NCBI RefSeq assembly: GCF_020525925.1
Contig: NZ_CP084876.1
Coordinates: 3,596,001 to 3,660,000, forward strand
DNA length: 64,000 bases
Direction: 5' to 3'
Source of the DNA: Klebsiella quasipneumoniae subsp. quasipneumoniae
Lineage (GTDB): Bacteria > Pseudomonadota > Gammaproteobacteria > Enterobacterales > Enterobacteriaceae
Each line of letters opens with the position of its first letter. Position 1 is the stretch's first letter. The notes under the pieces were generated by a model, which saw only the letters and a program-made list of their open reading frames with translations, was not told the DNA's origin and did not search any database. The translations under genes and the position numbers were made by a program. Positions 18,837-27,399 of the stretch are shown here, piece after piece.

Positions 18837-19598
18837 ATGGCTGAGCCAACGTCGGGATTTTCGTTGAACGTGCTGACAATTAACACCCATAAAGGCTTTA
18901 CGGCGTTTAATCGGCGTTTTATTTTGCCCGAGCTGCGCGAAGCCGTTCGCAGCGTCAGCGCTGACATAGTTTGCCTGCAGGAAGTGATGGGCGCTCACGA
19001 AGTTCACCCGTTGCATATCGAAAACTGGCCAGATACGACCCATTACGAATTTCTCGCCGACACCATGTGGAGCGACTACGCCTATGGGCGCAACGCGGTC
19101 TATCCGGAAGGTCACCATGGCAATGCCGTGCTGTCGCGCTTCCCGATTGAATACTATGAGAATCGCGATATCTCGGTCGGCAACGGGGAGAAACGCGGCC
19201 TGCTGTACTGCCGCATCGTGCCGCCTCAGAGCGGCGTCACGATTCACGTCATTTGCGTCCATCTCGGACTGCGTGCCGACCAGCGGCAGGCGCAGCTGGG
19301 GATGTTGACGGAATGGGTCAACACCCTGCCCGCCGGCGAGCCGGTGGTAGTGGCCGGTGATTTTAACGACTGGCGTCAGCAGGCTAACCAGCCGTTAAAA
19401 GCCCAGGCGGGGCTGGAAGAGATTTTTACCCGCGCCCGCGGACGCCCGGCGCGCACCTTTCCGGTCAGTTTTCCGCTGCTGCGCCTCGATCGCATTTACG
19501 TCAAGAACGCCCACGCCAGCCGCCCGAAGGCGCTGGCCCTCAAACAGTGGCGGCATCTGTCCGATCATGCACCCCTTAGCGTGGAGATTCATTTGTGA
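18837..19598 (+). CDS. ybhP: endonuclease/exonuclease/phosphatase family protein YbhP
   Basis: A 253-residue EEP-fold protein. Catalytic-type motifs are visible: LTINTHKG at about 13-20, [10 protein letters not shown] (metal-binding Glu), [30 protein letters not shown] (Asp-Asn pair) and [11 protein letters not shown] with the terminal catalytic His. The substrate of YbhP is not known; fold members cleave phosphodiesters in nucleic acids, sphingomyelin or inositol lipids. Its stop overlaps the clsB start, and ybhN follows, so a membrane lipid context is likely. Confidence 0.88.
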   Translation: MAEPTSGFSLNVLTINTHKGFTAFNRRFILPELREAVRSVSADIVCLQEVMGAHEVHPLHIENWPDTTHYEFLADTMWSDYAYGRNAVYPEGHHGNAVLSRFPIEYYENRDISVGNGEKRGLLYCRIVPPQSGVTIHVICVHLGLRADQRQAQLGMLTEWVNTLPAGEPVVVAGDFNDWRQQANQPLKAQAGLEEIFTRARGRPARTFPVSFPLLRLDRIYVKNAHASRPKALALKQWRHLSDHAPLSVEIHL

Positions 19599-20839
19599 AA
19601 TGTCGTTGGCAGGAAGGCAACCGCATTACGCTACTGGAGAACGGCGACCAGTACTATCCGGCGCTGTTTGCGGCCATCGGTCGCGCCAGCCGGCGGGTGA
19701 TCCTCGAATCCTTTATCTGGTTTGAAGATGAGGTCGGCCGACAGCTGCACGCGGTTCTGCTGAAGGCCGCCCGCCGCGGCATCCAGGTGGAAGTGCTGCT
19801 TGACGGCTACGGCTCGCCGGATCTTAGCGATGAGTTTGTCGGCGAACTGACCGCCGCCGGGGTGATTTTCCGCTATTACGACCCGCGCCCTAAGCTGATG
19901 GGAATGCGCACTAACCTGTTCCGTCGCATGCACCGTAAAATCGTGGTGATCGACGACACCACCGCCTTTGTCGGCGGTATCAACTACTCCGCTGAACATA
20001 TGAGCGACTATGGCCCGGAGGCGAAGCAGGATTACACGGTGCAGGTCGAGGGGCCGGTGGTGCTGGATATTCTGCAGTTCGAACTGGAGAATCTGCCCAA
20101 CAGCGAAACCGCCCGCCGCTGGTGGCGCCGTCGTCGCCATCAGCCGGAGATCAACCAGACCCCCGGCGAGGCGCAGGCGCTGTTCGTCTGGCGCGATAAT
20201 CAGGATCACCGCGACGATATCGAACGCCACTACCTGAAGATGCTGACCAGCGCCCGCCGGGAGGTGATAATCGCGAACGCCTATTTTTTCCCCGGCTACC
20301 GTCTGCTGCATGCGATGCGCAATGCCGCGCGGCGCGGGGTGCGGGTGAAGCTGATCGTCCAGGGCGAACCGGATATTCCAATTGTGAAATTTGGCGCCCA
20401 CCTGCTCTATCACTACCTCGTCAAAGGCGGCGTGCAGATCTACGAATATCGCCGCCGTCCGCTGCATGGCAAAGTCGCCCTGGCGGACGACCACTGGGCC
20501 ACCGTCGGGTCGAGCAACCTGGATCCGCTCAGCCTGTCGCTGAATCTGGAAGCCAATCTGATCATCCACGACCGGGTGTTTAACCAGACGCTGCGCGATA
20601 ACCTTAACGGGCTTATCGCCCGGGATTGCCAGCGGATCGATAAAGCAATGCTGCCGAAACGCAACTGGTGGCGGCTGGGGGTGAGCGTGATGGCCTTCCA
20701 CTTTCTGCGCCACTTTCCGGCGTGGGTCGGCTGGCTGCCGGCCCATACTCCGCGGCTGGCCAGGGTTAGCCCGCCGGTGCAGCCGGAGATTGAAACGCAG
20801 GATCGCGTCGAGTCACCTACCAGGGATAATCCACTATGA
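19595..20839 (+). CDS. clsB: cardiolipin synthase B (YbhO)
   Basis: A 414-residue phospholipase D superfamily enzyme. Two HKD motifs are present: [20 protein letters not shown] near residue 112 and [20 protein letters not shown] near residue 290. It has no N-terminal membrane anchor, as in E. coli ClsB, which makes cardiolipin from two phosphatidylglycerols and can make phosphatidylglycerol from phosphatidylethanolamine and glycerol. It overlaps ybhP by 4 bases and ybhN by 4 bases (ATGA), a tightly coupled three-gene unit. Confidence 0.93.
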   Translation: MKCRWQEGNRITLLENGDQYYPALFAAIGRASRRVILESFIWFEDEVGRQLHAVLLKAARRGIQVEVLLDGYGSPDLSDEFVGELTAAGVIFRYYDPRPKLMGMRTNLFRRMHRKIVVIDDTTAFVGGINYSAEHMSDYGPEAKQDYTVQVEGPVVLDILQFELENLPNSETARRWWRRRRHQPEINQTPGEAQALFVWRDNQDHRDDIERHYLKMLTSARREVIIANAYFFPGYRLLHAMRNAARRGVRVKLIVQGEPDIPIVKFGAHLLYHYLVKGGVQIYEYRRRPLHGKVALADDHWATVGSSNLDPLSLSLNLEANLIIHDRVFNQTLRDNLNGLIARDCQRIDKAMLPKRNWWRLGVSVMAFHFLRHFPAWVGWLPAHTPRLARVSPPVQPEIETQDRVESPTRDNPL

Positions 20840-21801
20840 GCAAATCGCACCCGCGCTGGCGGATGGCAAAAAGAGTGCTGACCGTGCTCTTTTTTATCGC
20901 CGTGATCGTCCTGCTGGTGATTTACGCGCAGAAGGTCGACTGGCAGGAAGTGTGGAAGGTGATCCGCGGCTACGATCGGCTGGCCTTGTTCAGCGCCATT
21001 GCGCTGGTCATCGTCAGCTATCTGATCTACGGCTGCTACGATCTGCTTGGCCGCGCCTGGTGCGGACACAAGCTGGCGAAACGCCAGGTAATGCTGGTGT
21101 CGTTTATCTGCTATGCCTTCAACCTGACCCTCAGCACCTGGGTCGGCGGCATCGGCATGCGCTACCGGCTGTACTCTCGGCTGGGGCTGAACAATAGCAC
21201 CATCACCCGTATTTTTTCCTTAAGCATCACCACCAACTGGCTGGGCTATATCCTGCTCGGTGGGGTGATCTTTACGGCGGATCTGGTGAAGCTGCCGTCG
21301 CACTGGTACATCAGCCAGACCACCCTGCGGATTATCGGCGGAGCGATGCTATTTCTCACGCTGTGCTATCTCTTCGGCTGCGCGTTCGCCAAACGCCGTC
21401 ACCTGACGATCAAAGGCCAGCGGCTGGTGCTGCCCTCCTGGCGATTCGCGCTGCTGCAGATGGGGGTCTCGGCGGCGAACTGGATGGCGATGGGGGCGAT
21501 CATCTGGCTGCTGTTGGGCAGCGAGATTAACTATTTCCTGGTATTGGGAGTGCTGCTGGTGAGCAGTATCGCCGGGGTGATTATCCACATCCCGGCCGGG
21601 ATTGGCGTGCTGGAGGCGGTGTTTATCGCCATGCTCTCCGGGGAAGAGATTTCGAAGGGGGCGATCATCGCCGCCCTCCTCGCCTGGCGCGCGCTCTATT
21701 ATTTCCTGCCGCTGCTGCTGGCGACGGTGGCCTATCTGCTGCTGGAGAGTCGGGCGAAAAAGCTGCGGCAAAAGAACCAGCGCAAGCTGGCCCGCGAGTG
21801 A
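20836..21801 (+). CDS. ybhN: lysylphosphatidylglycerol synthase-type membrane protein YbhN
   Basis: A 321-residue inner-membrane protein with about eight helices, the flippase-like/UPF0104 fold. It shows a helix at 13-32 (VLTVLFFIAVIVLLVIYAQK), STWVGGIGMRYRLYSRLGLN near residue 96, and IHIPAGIGVLEAVFIAMLSG near 245, a family hallmark. The exact function is unknown. It is the last gene of ybhP-clsB-ybhN, and repeat DNA begins almost at once after its stop. Confidence 0.9.
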   Translation: MSKSHPRWRMAKRVLTVLFFIAVIVLLVIYAQKVDWQEVWKVIRGYDRLALFSAIALVIVSYLIYGCYDLLGRAWCGHKLAKRQVMLVSFICYAFNLTLSTWVGGIGMRYRLYSRLGLNNSTITRIFSLSITTNWLGYILLGGVIFTADLVKLPSHWYISQTTLRIIGGAMLFLTLCYLFGCAFAKRRHLTIKGQRLVLPSWRFALLQMGVSAANWMAMGAIIWLLLGSEINYFLVLGVLLVSSIAGVIIHIPAGIGVLEAVFIAMLSGEEISKGAIIAALLAWRALYYFLPLLLATVAYLLLESRAKKLRQKNQRKLARE

Positions 21802-21803
21802 AA

Positions 21804-22071
21804 TCGCCCGGCGGCGCTGCGCTTGCACGGGCCTACGGGGTGTGAGCCTGTGAGGGGGGTCCTCCAGGCCGGGTAAGGCGCAGCCGCCACCCGGAAACAT
21901 CACGGGTACCGCGCCTGGCGTCTCGCCCGGCGGCGCTGCGCTTGCATGGGCCTACGGGGTGTGAGCCTGTGAGAGGGTCCTCCAGGCCGGGTAAGGCGCA
22001 GCCGTTACCCGGAAACATCACGGGTACCGCGCCTGGCGTCTCGCCCGGCGGCGCTGCGCTTGCATGGGCCT
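21804..22071. repeat. tandem BIME array, 119-base units
   Basis: Units starting TCGCCCGGCGGCGCTGCGCT occur at 21804, 21923 and 22041, giving periods of 119 and 118 bases and a third partial copy. Each full unit contains one CCCGGCGGCGCTGCGC arm and one inverted GGCCGGGTAAGGCGCAGCCG arm, the layout of a bacterial interspersed mosaic element. It lies directly after ybhN and ends where the dispersed element at 22151 region begins. Confidence 0.85.
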
Positions 22072-22150
22072 GAACGCCAGCCGGACTGTTTCCGGGAGAG
22101 GGGAAGCACTGCCGTGGGGTTGTTTATGTTATCGGTGGCTTCAGCGTAGT

Positions 22151-22560
22151 TTGCGCTCCCGGCTAGTCTTCTGCGCTATGTCTCTTACGGCGCAGGGAGC
22201 GCACAGGGGGCGGCCAGTCGCCGCCGCCCCCTGTACCCCCGGGCTCCGGCCAGCAAAATCGCCACTGCGTGGTCCCTTCGACTTATCCCTGCAGGCTTCG
22301 GGTCGGGCCGAGGCAGCATCCATGCAAAACACGGCCCTCAGCCCGCATCCATGCGGGCTGCCCCGGCCTTCCGGGAACGTCTCAGCGATTTTGAGGCCGT
22401 CAGCACCGGCAGTTTCAGTCGCACAAGTGGGTAAATCAACGACAGGTCGCACGAACCCTGTAGGCCGGGTAAGGCGCAGCCGCCACCCGGCAAAAAAACG
22501 GCGCAAGAGGGTTGCCTGGAAGGTAATCAATGCTTGCCCGGCGGCGTTACGCTTGCCGGG
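22151..22560 (+). repeat. dispersed element, copy A (structured, possibly coding)
   Basis: About 410 bases that recur in inverted orientation at 40340-40748. The core 22190-22420 differs from the other copy at only nine positions. It holds two strong hairpins: CAGGGGGCGGC pairing with GCCGCCCCCTG around 22203-22233, and CAGCCCGCAT/ATGCGGGCTG at 22339-22360. The right part (from 22456) is a REP-type arm pair. A frame reading AQGAHRGRPVAAAPCTPGLR is open through both copies. I do not recognise the element; it is not an ERIC sequence. No separate gene is visible between ybhN and ybhL. Confidence 0.8.
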
Positions 22561-22593
22561 CGTTCTGAGATGCAACCCCTTGGTATAAAGAGG

Positions 22594-23298
22594 TTAGCGG
22601 CGATTGCCCATAATACGCAGCAGCATCAGGAACAGGTTGATGAAATCCAGATACAGCGTTAAGGCGCCGAGGATCGAGTATTTACGCAGCGTGGCGCTGT
22701 CGCGGGTATCAATCTGCTCGCCGATATTTTTCAGCTTCTGGGTGTCGTAGGCGGTCAAGCCGACAAACAGCACCACCCCAATGTAGGTCACGGCCCACAT
22801 CAGCGCCTCGCTCTTCAGCCACAGGTTGACCAGCGACGCCAGTACGATGCCAATCAGCCCCATAAACAGCATGCTGCCGAAGCCGCTCAGATCGCGTTTA
22901 GTGGTGTAGCCGTAAAGGCTCATCGCCCCGAACATCCCGCCAGTGACCACAAAGGTGCTGGCGATGGAGGAGTAGGTATAGGCGATAAAAATGCTCGACA
23001 GCGTCAGCCCGGTGAGCGCCGAATAGAGCATAAACAGGGTGGTCGCCATCCCGGCGCTCAGCCGCTGTACCATCCCCGACAGCACAAACACCAGCGCCAG
23101 CTGGGCGATGATCAGCCCGAAGAAGGTGATTTTGCTCGAAAAGACGAACATCATCACCGCCGGGGTGTTAGCCGCAAACCACGCGATAAACGCCGTCAGC
23201 AGCAGGCCAACCGTCATCCAGCCGTACACCTGCGCCATATAAGTCTGCAAGCCGCTGCGGCCCTGCACTATTGAATCGGAACGCGGATATCTGTCCAT
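22594..23298 (-). CDS. ybhL: Bax inhibitor-1 family membrane protein YbhL
   Basis: A 234-residue, seven-helix protein of the BI-1/TMBIM family. It begins MDRYPRSDSIVQ and contains LQTYMAQVYGWMTVGLLLTA, and ends with GALTLYLDFINLFLMLLRIM, the family hallmark. Bacterial members are calcium-leak-type proteins in vitro; the role of YbhL in the cell is unknown. It is convergent with the repeat region and lies just downstream of moaE on the same strand, with a 45-base gap, so it may be partly co-transcribed. The E. coli neighbour ybhM is absent here. Confidence 0.92.
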   Translation of the reverse strand: MDRYPRSDSIVQGRSGLQTYMAQVYGWMTVGLLLTAFIAWFAANTPAVMMFVFSSKITFFGLIIAQLALVFVLSGMVQRLSAGMATTLFMLYSALTGLTLSSIFIAYTYSSIASTFVVTGGMFGAMSLYGYTTKRDLSGFGSMLFMGLIGIVLASLVNLWLKSEALMWAVTYIGVVLFVGLTAYDTQKLKNIGEQIDTRDSATLRKYSILGALTLYLDFINLFLMLLRIMGNRR

Positions 23299-23343
23299 GA
23301 CTCTCTCCTGATTAACAAAGTTTCACTCTGTAAGCGTATCACA

Positions 23344-23796
23344 CTACCAGCGCTCTGCCGCCTGGCGATCGCTGTCGCGGGCGTCGACCCAGCGCTCGCC
23401 CTCCGGCGTCGCCTCGCGTTTCCAGAACGGCGCGCGGGTTTTCAGGTAGTCCATCATAAACTCGCCGGCGGCGAAGGCGCTGCCGCGGTGGGCGCTGGTG
23501 ACGCCGACAAACACAATCTCTTCCCCCGGCCACATTTCGCCGATGCGATGGATAATGGTCACCCGGCCCAGCGGCCAGCGCTCGCGCGCCTGGTCGACGA
23601 TTTCCGCCAGCGATTTCTCGGTCATCCCCGGATAGTGCTCGAGGGTCAGCGCTTTCACGCTATCGCCGAGGTTGTGATTGCGCACTTTGCCGGTGAAGGT
23701 GACCACCGCGCCGTCTTCATCGCGTTCGGCCAGCCAGGGATACTCCTCGCCGACGCTAAAGCGCGCCGGGCTAACGACGATACGAGTTTGCGTCAT
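23344..23796 (-). CDS. moaE: molybdopterin synthase catalytic subunit MoaE
   Basis: A 150-residue protein that with MoaD adds two sulfurs to cyclic pyranopterin monophosphate to make molybdopterin. It shows VVTFTGKVRNHNLGDSVKAL, LEHYPGMTEKSLAEI, IIHRIGEMWPGEEIVFVGVT and the lysine-containing YLKTRAPFWKRE that forms the active site with the MoaD tail. I set the start at 23794-23796 (MTQTRIVVSPARF), which gives the usual family length. It overlaps moaD's stop closely (gap of one base). Confidence 0.95.
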   Translation of the reverse strand: MTQTRIVVSPARFSVGEEYPWLAERDEDGAVVTFTGKVRNHNLGDSVKALTLEHYPGMTEKSLAEIVDQARERWPLGRVTIIHRIGEMWPGEEIVFVGVTSAHRGSAFAAGEFMMDYLKTRAPFWKREATPEGERWVDARDSDRQAAERW

Positions 23797-23797
23797 G

Positions 23798-24046
23798 TCA
23801 GCCTCCGGTGACCGGCGGGAAGAACGCCACTTCATCCCCGCTGGCGACAGGATGGTCAAAGGCGGTCAGCGTCTGGTTAACCGCCGCCAGCAGTTTGCCC
23901 TCCTCCAGGGCCAGCGCCCAGCGATCGCCGCGAGCGGCAAGCTGCTGACGCACAGCCTCAACGGTGGCCAGGTCGCTGGCGTCGAGAGTCAGCGAATCAG
24001 TACCCACCAGCTCGCGCACCTGGGCAAAAAACAGAACCTTAATCAT
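23798..24046 (-). CDS. moaD: molybdopterin synthase sulfur carrier subunit MoaD
   Basis: An 82-residue ubiquitin-like protein ending in the required Gly-Gly ([10 protein letters not shown]), which is thiocarboxylated to donate sulfur. The start at 24044-24046 ([19 protein letters not shown]) matches the family; the longer open frame upstream lies inside moaC. It is one residue longer than E. coli MoaD as I recall it. The start overlaps the end of moaC by 8 bases. Confidence 0.95.
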   Translation of the reverse strand: MIKVLFFAQVRELVGTDSLTLDASDLATVEAVRQQLAARGDRWALALEEGKLLAAVNQTLTAFDHPVASGDEVAFFPPVTGG

Positions 24047-24527
24047 GGCGTTCGTCCACCTTAAAATCGCCGGATTTGCCGCCGCTTTTCGCCAGCAGAC
24101 GCACCGGGCCAATCACCATATCCTTCTGCACCGCTTTGCACATATCGTAAATGGTCAGCGCGGCAACCGAGGCGGCGGTAAGGGCTTCCATCTCGACGCC
24201 GGTTTTGCCGGTCAGGCGGCAGAGCGATTCGATGCGCACCCGGTTATGTTCCGGCTGCGCCTGCAGATTGACTTCCACTTTGCTGAGCATCAGCGGATGG
24301 CACAGCGGGATCAGCTCCCAGGTGCGCTTGGCCGCCTGGATCCCGGCGATACGCGCGGTGGCGAAAACGTCGCCTTTATGGTGGCTGCCGTCGATAATCA
24401 TCGCCAGGGTCGTCGCCTGCATCTCGACATAAGCCTCAGCGCGCGCTTCGCGCACCGTTTCCGCTTTGCCGGAGACATCCACCATATGGGCTTCGCCCGC
24501 GGCGTTAATATGGGTCAGTTGTGACAT
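24039..24527 (-). CDS. moaC: cyclic pyranopterin monophosphate synthase MoaC
   Basis: A 162-residue enzyme for the second part of the first Moco step, converting the MoaA product to cyclic pyranopterin monophosphate. Family motifs: [40 protein letters not shown] with the conserved His, then [20 protein letters not shown], the catalytic Lys/Asp region near 125-131. It lies 3 bases after moaB and overlaps moaD. Confidence 0.95.
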   Translation of the reverse strand: MSQLTHINAAGEAHMVDVSGKAETVREARAEAYVEMQATTLAMIIDGSHHKGDVFATARIAGIQAAKRTWELIPLCHPLMLSKVEVNLQAQPEHNRVRIESLCRLTGKTGVEMEALTAASVAALTIYDMCKAVQKDMVIGPVRLLAKSGGKSGDFKVDERHD

Positions 24528-24530
24528 AAA

Positions 24531-25043
24531 TTATTTCTTCAGGTGAGGAATAAAATTACAAGGACGGGTGCGGGCATCCAGCTGCGGGGCAATAATGTTG
24601 TCCCACGCGGTGCGGCAGGCTTTCGTCGAGCCCGGCATGGCGAAGATCAGCGTGTGGTTGGCGACGCCGGCCACCGCCCGGGACTGCAGCGTCGAGGTGC
24701 CGATCTCTTCGAACGACAGCATGCGGAACACTTCGCCAAAACCTTCCACCTCACGGTCAAACAGCGGCAGCAGCGCTTCCGGCGCCTGGTCCCCTTCGGT
24801 GAATCCGGTCCCGCCGGTGATCAGCACCACCTTCACCTCATCGCTGGCGATCCACGCCGATACCTGGGCGCGGATGGCGTAGCGGTTCTCTTTGACTATC
24901 GCCTTATCGACGACATGGTGCCCCGCCTCCTGCGCCGCCTCACGCAGCCAGTGGCCGGAAGTGTCGTCCTCTTCGCCGCGACGACTGGAAACGGTAAGAA
25001 TAGCAATACGGGTCGGAATAAACTCAGCGCTAGCCTGGCTCAT
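24531..25043 (-). CDS. moaB: MoaB, MogA-like molybdopterin protein
   Basis: A 170-residue protein of the MogA/MoaB fold. It has TRIAILTVSSRRGEEDDTSG at the start and the conserved VLITGGTGFTEGDQAPEALL near residue 78, followed by LQSRAVAGVANHTLIFAMPG. In bacteria that also have MogA, MoaB is dispensable or of unclear role. It is the second gene of the moaABCDE operon, 23 bases after moaA. Confidence 0.93.
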   Translation of the reverse strand: MSQASAEFIPTRIAILTVSSRRGEEDDTSGHWLREAAQEAGHHVVDKAIVKENRYAIRAQVSAWIASDEVKVVLITGGTGFTEGDQAPEALLPLFDREVEGFGEVFRMLSFEEIGTSTLQSRAVAGVANHTLIFAMPGSTKACRTAWDNIIAPQLDARTRPCNFIPHLKK

Positions 25044-25066
25044 CTGAATGCTCCTTTCGAAAACGA

Positions 25067-26056
25067 TTATCCGCCAATATAGGACAGGTTCTGCGTAATG
25101 CCGGTGTTGCCCTGATGCAGGAAATGGGTCTGCTTTTTGTGGGTTAAGGCTTCGGCGATCCGCGCTTCCAGCGCCGCCTGCTGCCGATCATCGGCCATCA
25201 GGTCGCGCAGGTCGACGCCGCCTTCGCCAAACAGGCACAGGTGCAGTTTGCCGACGGAGGAGACGCGCAGACGGTTGCAGGTGGCGCAGAAGTCTTTTTC
25301 GTACGGCATGATGAGGCCGATCTCGCCGGCGTAGTCCGGATGACAAAAGACCTGCGCCGGACCATCGCTGCGCTGGCGGATCTGGTGGATCCAGCCGCGG
25401 CGCAGCAGCTCGTCGCGCAGCACCATGCCGGAGAGATGGTGACGGCGGAACAGGTCGCTGCCCTCGCCGGTTTCCATCAGCTCAATAAACCGCAGCTGAA
25501 TTCGACGCGGCTGGATCCACGCGAGGAAGGTATCAAGCTGGTGATGGTTAACATCGCGCATCAGCACGGTATTCACCTTCACCTTGTCAAAGCCCGCGGC
25601 GAAAGCGGCGTCAATCCCGTCCATCACCTGGTGGAATTTGTCCTGGCCCGTGATGGCATGGAACTGGCGGGCGTCGAGGCTATCGACGCTGACGTTGATC
25701 GCCGTCAGCCCGGCATCGCGCCAGCGTTCGACATCGCGCGCCAGGCGGTAACCGTTGGTGGTGACGGCAATCTGACGGATCGCCGGGTTTTCACGCACGG
25801 CGGCGATGATCTCGGTGAAGTCACGGCGCAGGGAGGGTTCCCCACCGGTGAGGCGAACTTTTTCAGTGCCCAGCGCGGAGAAAGCGCGCGTAACCCGGCG
25901 CACTTCGTCTACGCTGAGAAAGCCGTTGTTATTGACGGCGCCGGGCTTGTAGCCATCCGGCAGGCAGTAGGTGCAACGGAAATTGCACACATCGGTAATC
26001 GACAGACGCAGGTAATAAAACTTACGCGCGAATGCATCGGTAAGCTGTGAGGCCAT
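25067..26056 (-). CDS. moaA: GTP 3',8-cyclase MoaA (radical SAM)
   Basis: A 329-residue radical SAM enzyme that starts Moco synthesis by cyclising GTP. The N-terminal cluster motif CNFRCTYC gives Cys24, Cys28 and Cys31. [12 protein letters not shown] binds SAM, and the C-terminal cysteines ([20 protein letters not shown]) hold the second 4Fe-4S cluster that binds GTP. The tail ends in Gly-Gly, as required. The start at 26054-26056 follows GGAAAGGTGT and gives the family length; it lies directly downstream of the Moco riboswitch. Confidence 0.96.
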   Translation of the reverse strand: MASQLTDAFARKFYYLRLSITDVCNFRCTYCLPDGYKPGAVNNNGFLSVDEVRRVTRAFSALGTEKVRLTGGEPSLRRDFTEIIAAVRENPAIRQIAVTTNGYRLARDVERWRDAGLTAINVSVDSLDARQFHAITGQDKFHQVMDGIDAAFAAGFDKVKVNTVLMRDVNHHQLDTFLAWIQPRRIQLRFIELMETGEGSDLFRRHHLSGMVLRDELLRRGWIHQIRQRSDGPAQVFCHPDYAGEIGLIMPYEKDFCATCNRLRVSSVGKLHLCLFGEGGVDLRDLMADDRQQAALEARIAEALTHKKQTHFLHQGNTGITQNLSYIGG

Positions 26057-26061
26057 ATACA

Positions 26062-26169
26062 CCTTTCCAAATACGGGAGACGCGGTCATTTCTTCCCACG
26101 CCCTGGCGACAACCGGGGGCGTCGCGGCCAAACCGCCATATCTTTTGACACAGGCGAAGAGGCTAGAGT
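26062..26169 (-). ncRNA. molybdenum cofactor (Moco) riboswitch of moaA
   Basis: The moaA leader, read on the minus strand, starts near ACTCTAGCCTCTTCGCC and runs through GGCGGTTTGGCCGCGACGCC and CCAGGGCGTGGGAAGAAATG to CGTCTCCCGTATTTGGAAAG, which includes the ribosome site. These conserved blocks match the E. coli moaA leader that senses Moco and lowers moa expression when cofactor is plentiful. Exact ends are approximate. Confidence 0.85.
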
Positions 26170-26225
26170 GTTAACAGGTTATGCCGATAGTAGCGCGTTC
26201 CAGGCGGTTTCGCCATTTGCGATTT

Positions 26226-26249
26226 CGCTATATATTCTTGTATATATCG
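26226..26249. promoter_or_regulatory. ModE operator upstream of moaA
   Basis: CGCTATATA at 26226-26234, six bases, then TATATATCG at 26241-26249 fit the ModE pattern CGnTATATA-N6-TATATAnCG at the right 24-base length. It is about 57 bases upstream of the riboswitch start, where molybdate-bound ModE activates moaA in E. coli. The rest of the 334-base gap to ybhK shows no gene. Confidence 0.7.
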
Positions 26250-26390
26250 CTACCTTCGTGCATTTTCGTTACAGAATAGCCATAAATCATCTTTTTGCCT
26301 TGATATCGGTCAGTTTGTCGGGCTCCTCCCATCGTCTTTTAGGGGTAGATCGGGTAGTGTGTGGCCGTTTATGTGAAATAAGGAATTTCT

Positions 26391-27296
26391 ATGCGCAATC
26401 GTACATTCGCTGACCTGGATCGGGTGGTGGCGCTCGGCGGCGGGCATGGTCTGGGTCGGGTGATGTCTTCCCTCTCCTCGCTGGGCTCACGGCTGACCGG
26501 CATTGTGACCACCACCGACAACGGGGGATCCACCGGGCGGATCCGCCGCTCGGAAGGCGGCATTGCCTGGGGCGATATGCGCAACTGCATCAATCAGTTA
26601 ATCGCCGAGCCGAGCGTGGCGTCGGCGATGTTTGAGTACCGTTTTAGCGGCAATGGCGAGCTTTCCGGCCATAACCTGGGAAATCTGATGTTAAAGGCGC
26701 TGGATCACCTCAGCGTGCGGCCGTTAGAAGCGATCAATTTGATCAGAAACCTGCTCAAAGTGGACGCTTTTCTTATTCCGATGTCGGAACAACCGGTGGA
26801 TTTAATGGCGCTCGATCATGAAGGCCATGAAGTATACGGTGAAGTGAATATCGATCAGCTGGATAGCGTGCCGCAGGAGTTGATGCTCACCCCGCCGGTA
26901 CCGGCCACCCGCGAGGCGGTAGAGGCCATCGCCGAAGCCGATCTGATCCTCATCGGCCCGGGCAGTTTCTATACCAGCCTGCTGCCGATCCTGCTGCTTG
27001 ACGAGATGGCCCAGGCGCTGCGCCGCACTCCGGCGCCGATGGTGTTTATTGATAACCTCGGCAAAGAGCACAGCCCGGCCGCGAGGCTCTCGCTGGCGGA
27101 GCGCATCGCGATTATGGAGCGCTACGTTGGCAAGCGGGTGGTGGATGCAGTCATCGCCGGCCCAAAAGCCGATATCAGCGGCATCGACGACCGGCTGGTG
27201 ATCCAGACGCCGCTGGAAGCCAGCGACGTGCCCTATCGCCATGACCGGGCGCTGCTTCGCGGGGCGCTGGAGAAAGCGCTCCAGCTGCCGGGCTGA
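26391..27296 (+). CDS. ybhK: YvcK/YbhK family UDP-sugar-binding protein
   Basis: A 301-residue protein of the YvcK/CofD-like family. It shows [20 protein letters not shown] near residue 12, [20 protein letters not shown] near 41, [15 protein letters not shown] near 94 and [19 protein letters not shown] near 185. Gram-positive YvcK binds UDP-GlcNAc and is needed on gluconeogenic carbon; the role of YbhK is less clear. AGGA lies 7 bases before the ATG. Divergent from moaA. A hairpin at 27303-27327 (GCGCCGAA/TTCGGCGC) follows its stop. Confidence 0.9.
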   Translation: MRNRTFADLDRVVALGGGHGLGRVMSSLSSLGSRLTGIVTTTDNGGSTGRIRRSEGGIAWGDMRNCINQLIAEPSVASAMFEYRFSGNGELSGHNLGNLMLKALDHLSVRPLEAINLIRNLLKVDAFLIPMSEQPVDLMALDHEGHEVYGEVNIDQLDSVPQELMLTPPVPATREAVEAIAEADLILIGPGSFYTSLLPILLLDEMAQALRRTPAPMVFIDNLGKEHSPAARLSLAERIAIMERYVGKRVVDAVIAGPKADISGIDDRLVIQTPLEASDVPYRHDRALLRGALEKALQLPG

Positions 27297-27337
27297 TCCT
27301 GCGCGCCGAAGGCTCGGCTTTCGGCGCACCTTAAAAT

Positions 27338-27373
27338 CTTAAGGTTGTCTTAAAACAGAGCTGGCACTATACC
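27338..27373 (+). promoter_or_regulatory. PmrA box and -10 of pmrC
   Basis: CTTAAG at 27338-27343 and CTTAAA at 27349-27354, five bases apart, fit the PmrA box (YTTAAK-N5-YTTAAK; the second half has one deviation). An extra CTTAAA begins at 27330. A -10-like CACTATACC lies at 27365-27373, 27 bases before the pmrC ATG. Confidence 0.8.
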
Positions 27374-27399
27374 CTTATCTCTTCCTGTGGGTATGTACT

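Noticed and set aside
22151..22560. The dispersed element as an ERIC sequence or insertion sequence
   Set aside because: It lacks the ERIC core and has no transposase frame or terminal repeats typical of an IS.
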